Positions 23,597 to 26,284 of a stretch of 26,284 bases of DNA are shown here, piece by piece. The notes below the pieces were generated by a model. It was not told the origin of the DNA. It made no database searches and worked only from the letters and a program-made list of their open reading frames with translations. Source of the DNA: Pigoraptor vietnamica. Its lineage: Eukaryota; Opisthokonta; Filasterea. Position numbers and translations under genes: made by a program. The stretch's first letter is position 1. The number at the start of each line of letters is the position of its first letter. The stretch covers positions 1-26,284 of the forward strand of contig CALSCQ010002545.1 of the NCBI GenBank assembly GCA_943704525.1, in the 5' to 3' direction.

Positions 23597-25311
23597 GACG
23601 CTCTGCTACCAAACCCGAAATCGCACTCGGCATGGCGCCGAGCTGTTATCCTCGCCATCATCAAGGTGGTCGCGGACGAATCCATACCTCCTCCGGGCGA
23701 CCACGCCGCAGTCGAACTTCTCGTTCGTGCCTGGTCGCGCGCGGAAGAGTTGCGCGCCGTGGACGAGCTGCGGCGGGTGGTCTCGGGCGCATCCGTGAGA
23801 CATGCTGACGCTCTGAAGAGCTTGCGCATGGAACAATGCCGTCTCTCTACGGGTGCAGCGCGATCATCGGCGCTTGCGGGCGAGCCCCTTCTCTTTTCCG
23901 TCCGTGCGTGTCTCGCCGATCGCGCGTCTGGGCCATTGGCCGTCTTGGTGTGCGTGGTGCACGCGGAGGTTAAAGCGGGAACCGCGCGTGACCGATGCGT
24001 TGCAGCGATCGTTGCCGCGACTGGAGGAGAGCTCGCTGCCGAGCGCGTTCTTCTCGTCGCTGTCCAGGACCGGTACGCTCGCGTTTTCCATCCGATAGTT
24101 GAGGGTGAGACGTTCCCGACGGTGGAGGGTGATCGGCGTCTCGGCCACAAGGACTATCGGCCGGGCGAGTGCGAAGTACACATGCAACAAATCGTTGCCT
24201 GCGTCGGCGAGTATTTGATGCGGAACCATCGTAATCTCCAGCTCATTCTACCGTCGGGCGTCGCCCTTCGCCGCGGTAAATGGACGAACGAGGCCGTGTT
24301 CGCGTGCTACGTGCACCACAGTGGCTTTATTCCGGAGGGCGAGTGTCGACTGCCTTTCCAAGCGAGGTTCGAAGGCCGCACATACGACTTTGACGTTCGT
24401 TGCGTGGCACGTTCGAGGAATACGGTCGTTACGAGCGGACGATCGTGCACCCTGCGAAATCCTCGTCGGACCCCACTGTCCGTATTGGCCGGGCACCCAT
24501 CGCGCCGAACCCGGCTGAAGCCTATGGCACTGCGTGACGTTTCGACAAACGCGTGGTCAGTCCGGCGAGTTTCACCTCTCTAACGAGACTGCTACCGAAG
24601 ACGAACGCACGACCGATGTGGAGTACATCCTCACGTGTGGACACGTCGTTGCGTGCAAACAAACGCTCTTCCTCGACCGCGGGTATCAGCCTGTCGGTCG
24701 CTGCGTCGAAGCGCTGAACGAGAATGTCCTCTGCTCGTTGAGCGGTCGGCCCGAGTCATATCGCGTGGACGCCGCTGTCATTCGTCTCGAATCGGCCTGG
24801 CGGTACCGTCGAAGTCGCGCCCGAACCAACCGATTTTCCTCAAAAGAGGCTTGCATCCGCACAAGATCCTGACGCAGCGGCTCGGCGGGCGCTTGCCGGA
24901 ACTCAAGCGAGCGTTGGACATCGACCCTCTCTCGGCGCCGATGCCCGGCGAGATTTACTTCAAGCTTGGCGCGAGAACGAATGTGACAGTGATGGGCATC
25001 GTGCCTGCGGGCTACGCTCGTAAACGTGACCGACAGGGGAGAACGAAAAGACGGAAGGACGATGGTGGACGCTTTACGTGACGACCCGCGCAACGACAAC
25101 ACCGCCGGCCATCACCTATTGGTGTTTGTTCCCCTGGACAACGACTACCGGCCCGGGAAACACGGCGACTCTGGTTCGCCCATATTCGACGAACGGCGGG
25201 GACGTCATCGGTTTGCTGTGTGCGGGAAGCTCGATCGACTGGGCGGTCACAGTTGCCGCACTTCCCATGTGTGTGCTCAAGCTAACGCTCGGCATCGACT
25301 TGTGTGAATGA
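23597..25311 (+). pseudogene. Trypsin-like (Nal1-like) serine protease, frame-broken
   Basis: Pieces of one protein lie in order in different frames, so the gene looks broken in about five places. The longest open stretch covers an unrecognised N-terminal region ending in GKWTNEAVFACYVHHSGFIP and RFEGRTYDFDVR, which resembles the domain found before the protease in Nal1-like proteins. Downstream come the three parts of a chymotrypsin-fold active site: YILTCGHVVA (His), YRVDAAVIRLESA (Asp) and GKHGDSGSPIFDE (Ser, oxyanion loop), then GDVIGLLCAGSS. No ATG starts the first frame in the right place. More than 12 kb of coding sequence elsewhere in the window shows no such breaks. Alternatives are unrecognised introns or poor base quality near a contig end. 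The protease assignment is good; the Nal1-like assignment rests on layout. Confidence 0.7.
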
Positions 25312-25819
25312 ATAACATTTCCAATTCAGAGTCAGGCGCCCGTTCAACGCGGCTTTAAATGGTGGCCGCGTAATGACTTTCAGTTGAAGGGTAACTGCGA
25401 ACGCGGGTTCCCGCCAGTCGTAACCCTAACCCTAACTCAACCCAACCGCAATTTCGCGTCATCCGCGATCTTTTTATCCAAATTAGGGATTTGTTTTCCA
25501 AATAGTTACTAATATGGAAATAAACATCTATGTATTTCCGCAATGGGCCGGGTGCGTCACGGAAATTCGTTCACACGGCCGGCAAACCACTCTTGCATCT
25601 TGCGTTGAGCTCGCTACTCTACCTCAGCGAATTCGTCGAGACAGACGCACATTTTTTGGCCGTCACTCGTGGGAACATTTTCGGTCGCTCACGTAGGACT
25701 TCGCGTGCGCGCTGCCTTTCCTTCCGCGGCCATGTCCGCGCGCGTGCTTTGGGAGGCGTTGTAATCTGCGCGTTGAAGCGAACCACTCTTTGCTTTATTA
25801 GCGTAATCGCCCGTGAACC
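25312..25819. other. Intergenic gap with interstitial telomere-type repeat
   Basis: About 500 bp, AT-richer than its surroundings around 25470-25530, with a short CCCTAA repeat. No coding similarity is seen. It should hold the promoter of the small downstream gene. Confidence 0.55.
25421..25436. repeat. Interstitial (CCCTAA)n telomere-type repeat
   Basis: TAACCCTAACCCTAAC is 2.7 units of the C-rich strand of a TTAGGG telomere repeat, followed by degenerate TCAACCCAACC. It is too short to be a telomere. Confidence 0.7.
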
Positions 25820-26152
25820 ATGGGACAGAAGCAGTCGACGGGGATTGGCGATGAGTCGCCTACTCGCGCGACGGTGCGCTTCTCAACGGGCTCTTCGCCG
25901 TCGTCCGCGACCACAATTGGCCCCTCTGCCACTCATGTGACGCGGCCGTCGTCCGCTCAACGACAGGTCATGCGCGCAGCAACGGTCGCCTATCGGTCGC
26001 GCGCGACGACGACGCCGGGAATTTTTGGGACGATGGCGGCAGGGCCGTCCGATCTGAGCCGAGCCGACGCGCTTTTCTTTGGGTATCCGCCTCCGGAGCG
26101 CGCCATGAGCATGCACAGCAAGCCCACTCACGGTGGGTGTTGCTTCGCGTAG
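25820..26152 (+). CDS. Small Ser/Thr-rich protein with predicted myristoylation and CaaX-like end
   Basis: An intact 110-aa frame with a strong start context (GAACCATGG). I do not recognise a family. The start MGQKQSTG fits the N-myristoylation pattern: Gly2, a permitted residue 3, and Ser at position 6. The last four residues, CCFA, have Cys at -4 and a small X, as in a CaaX or double-cysteine prenylation box; the neighbouring Cys could be palmitoylated. The middle is Ser/Thr/Ala/Pro-rich and probably disordered, and RADALFFGYPPP is the only hydrophobic patch. If real, the protein should be membrane-bound without a membrane helix. Low complexity and short length leave room for a chance frame, but N- and C-terminal lipid signals together in one short frame argue for a gene. 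Confidence 0.55.
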   Translation: MGQKQSTGIGDESPTRATVRFSTGSSPSSATTIGPSATHVTRPSSAQRQVMRAATVAYRSRATTTPGIFGTMAAGPSDLSRADALFFGYPPPERAMSMHSKPTHGGCCFA

Positions 26153-26221
26153 AAGAGGAAATTGCTTCGGATGGGAGGAGTGTTTGGAGCGCACATCATT
26201 ATATTCCGCCGGACTTAGCGT

Positions 26222-26225
<4 letters not shown>

Positions 26226-26277
<52 letters not shown>
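26226..26277. repeat. (CT)26 microsatellite at the window end
   Basis: A perfect CT run that ends 7 bp before the end of the window. Low-complexity sequence at both ends suggests the window stops where assembly stopped. Confidence 0.95.
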
Positions 26278-26278
<1 letters not shown>

Positions 26279-26284
26279 GATCGG

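Overview
The window is a gene-dense, GC-rich piece of a eukaryotic nuclear genome. Genes lie a few hundred bases apart, most are cut by short introns (about 50-350 nt), and dinucleotide repeats fill many introns and intergenic gaps. The gene set points to a unicellular eukaryote: TOR and Rab5 pathway parts, ER flavoproteins, a ribosomal protein, a tRNA synthetase and a sister-chromatid cohesion factor. There are no bacterial operons and no photosynthesis genes. Short CCCTAA units near the right end fit a TTAGGG-type telomere repeat. I cannot name the lineage from sequence alone.

Layout, left to right: CTNNBL1 (-, 3' part off the left edge); CTF8 (+, head to head with it); a single-exon armadillo-repeat protein (-); cytosolic-type alanyl-tRNA synthetase (-, 9 exons, 956 aa); LST8 (-, 10 exons, 306 aa); ribosomal protein uL1/RPL10A (+, 3 exons, 216 aa, head to head with LST8); a Rabex-5-like A20 zinc finger/VPS9 protein (-, 10 exons, 489 aa); a membrane-anchored geranylgeranyl-reductase-family flavoprotein (-, 5 exons, 506 aa); and, head to head with it, an NADPH-cytochrome P450 reductase-like diflavin reductase (+, 6 exons, 625 aa). 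The right end holds a frame-broken trypsin-like (Nal1-like) serine protease gene, a short interstitial telomere-type repeat, and a 110-aa protein with an N-myristoylation start and a CaaX-like end. I derived exon boundaries by keeping reading frame and family alignment across each junction.

The most notable result is in the splice sites. Two introns, one in CTNNBL1 and one in the Rabex-5-like gene, cannot be removed in frame with GT-AG sites. Both are solved exactly by AT-AC borders. Both have the same donor (ATATCCGC) and a CCCCTTRAC branch-point motif near the 3' end, which are hallmarks of U12-type introns, with GC in place of TT in the usual ATATCCTT donor. So this organism very likely keeps a minor spliceosome. 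A GC-AG intron also occurs in CTNNBL1, and ordinary donors are strongly GTG-biased (about 35 of 42).

Three divergent gene pairs share gaps of 415-592 bp. The one between the two ER flavoproteins has four CCAAT motifs, and its flanking genes could form an electron-transfer pair. Both ends of the window are low-complexity sequence, so the window may be a whole contig.
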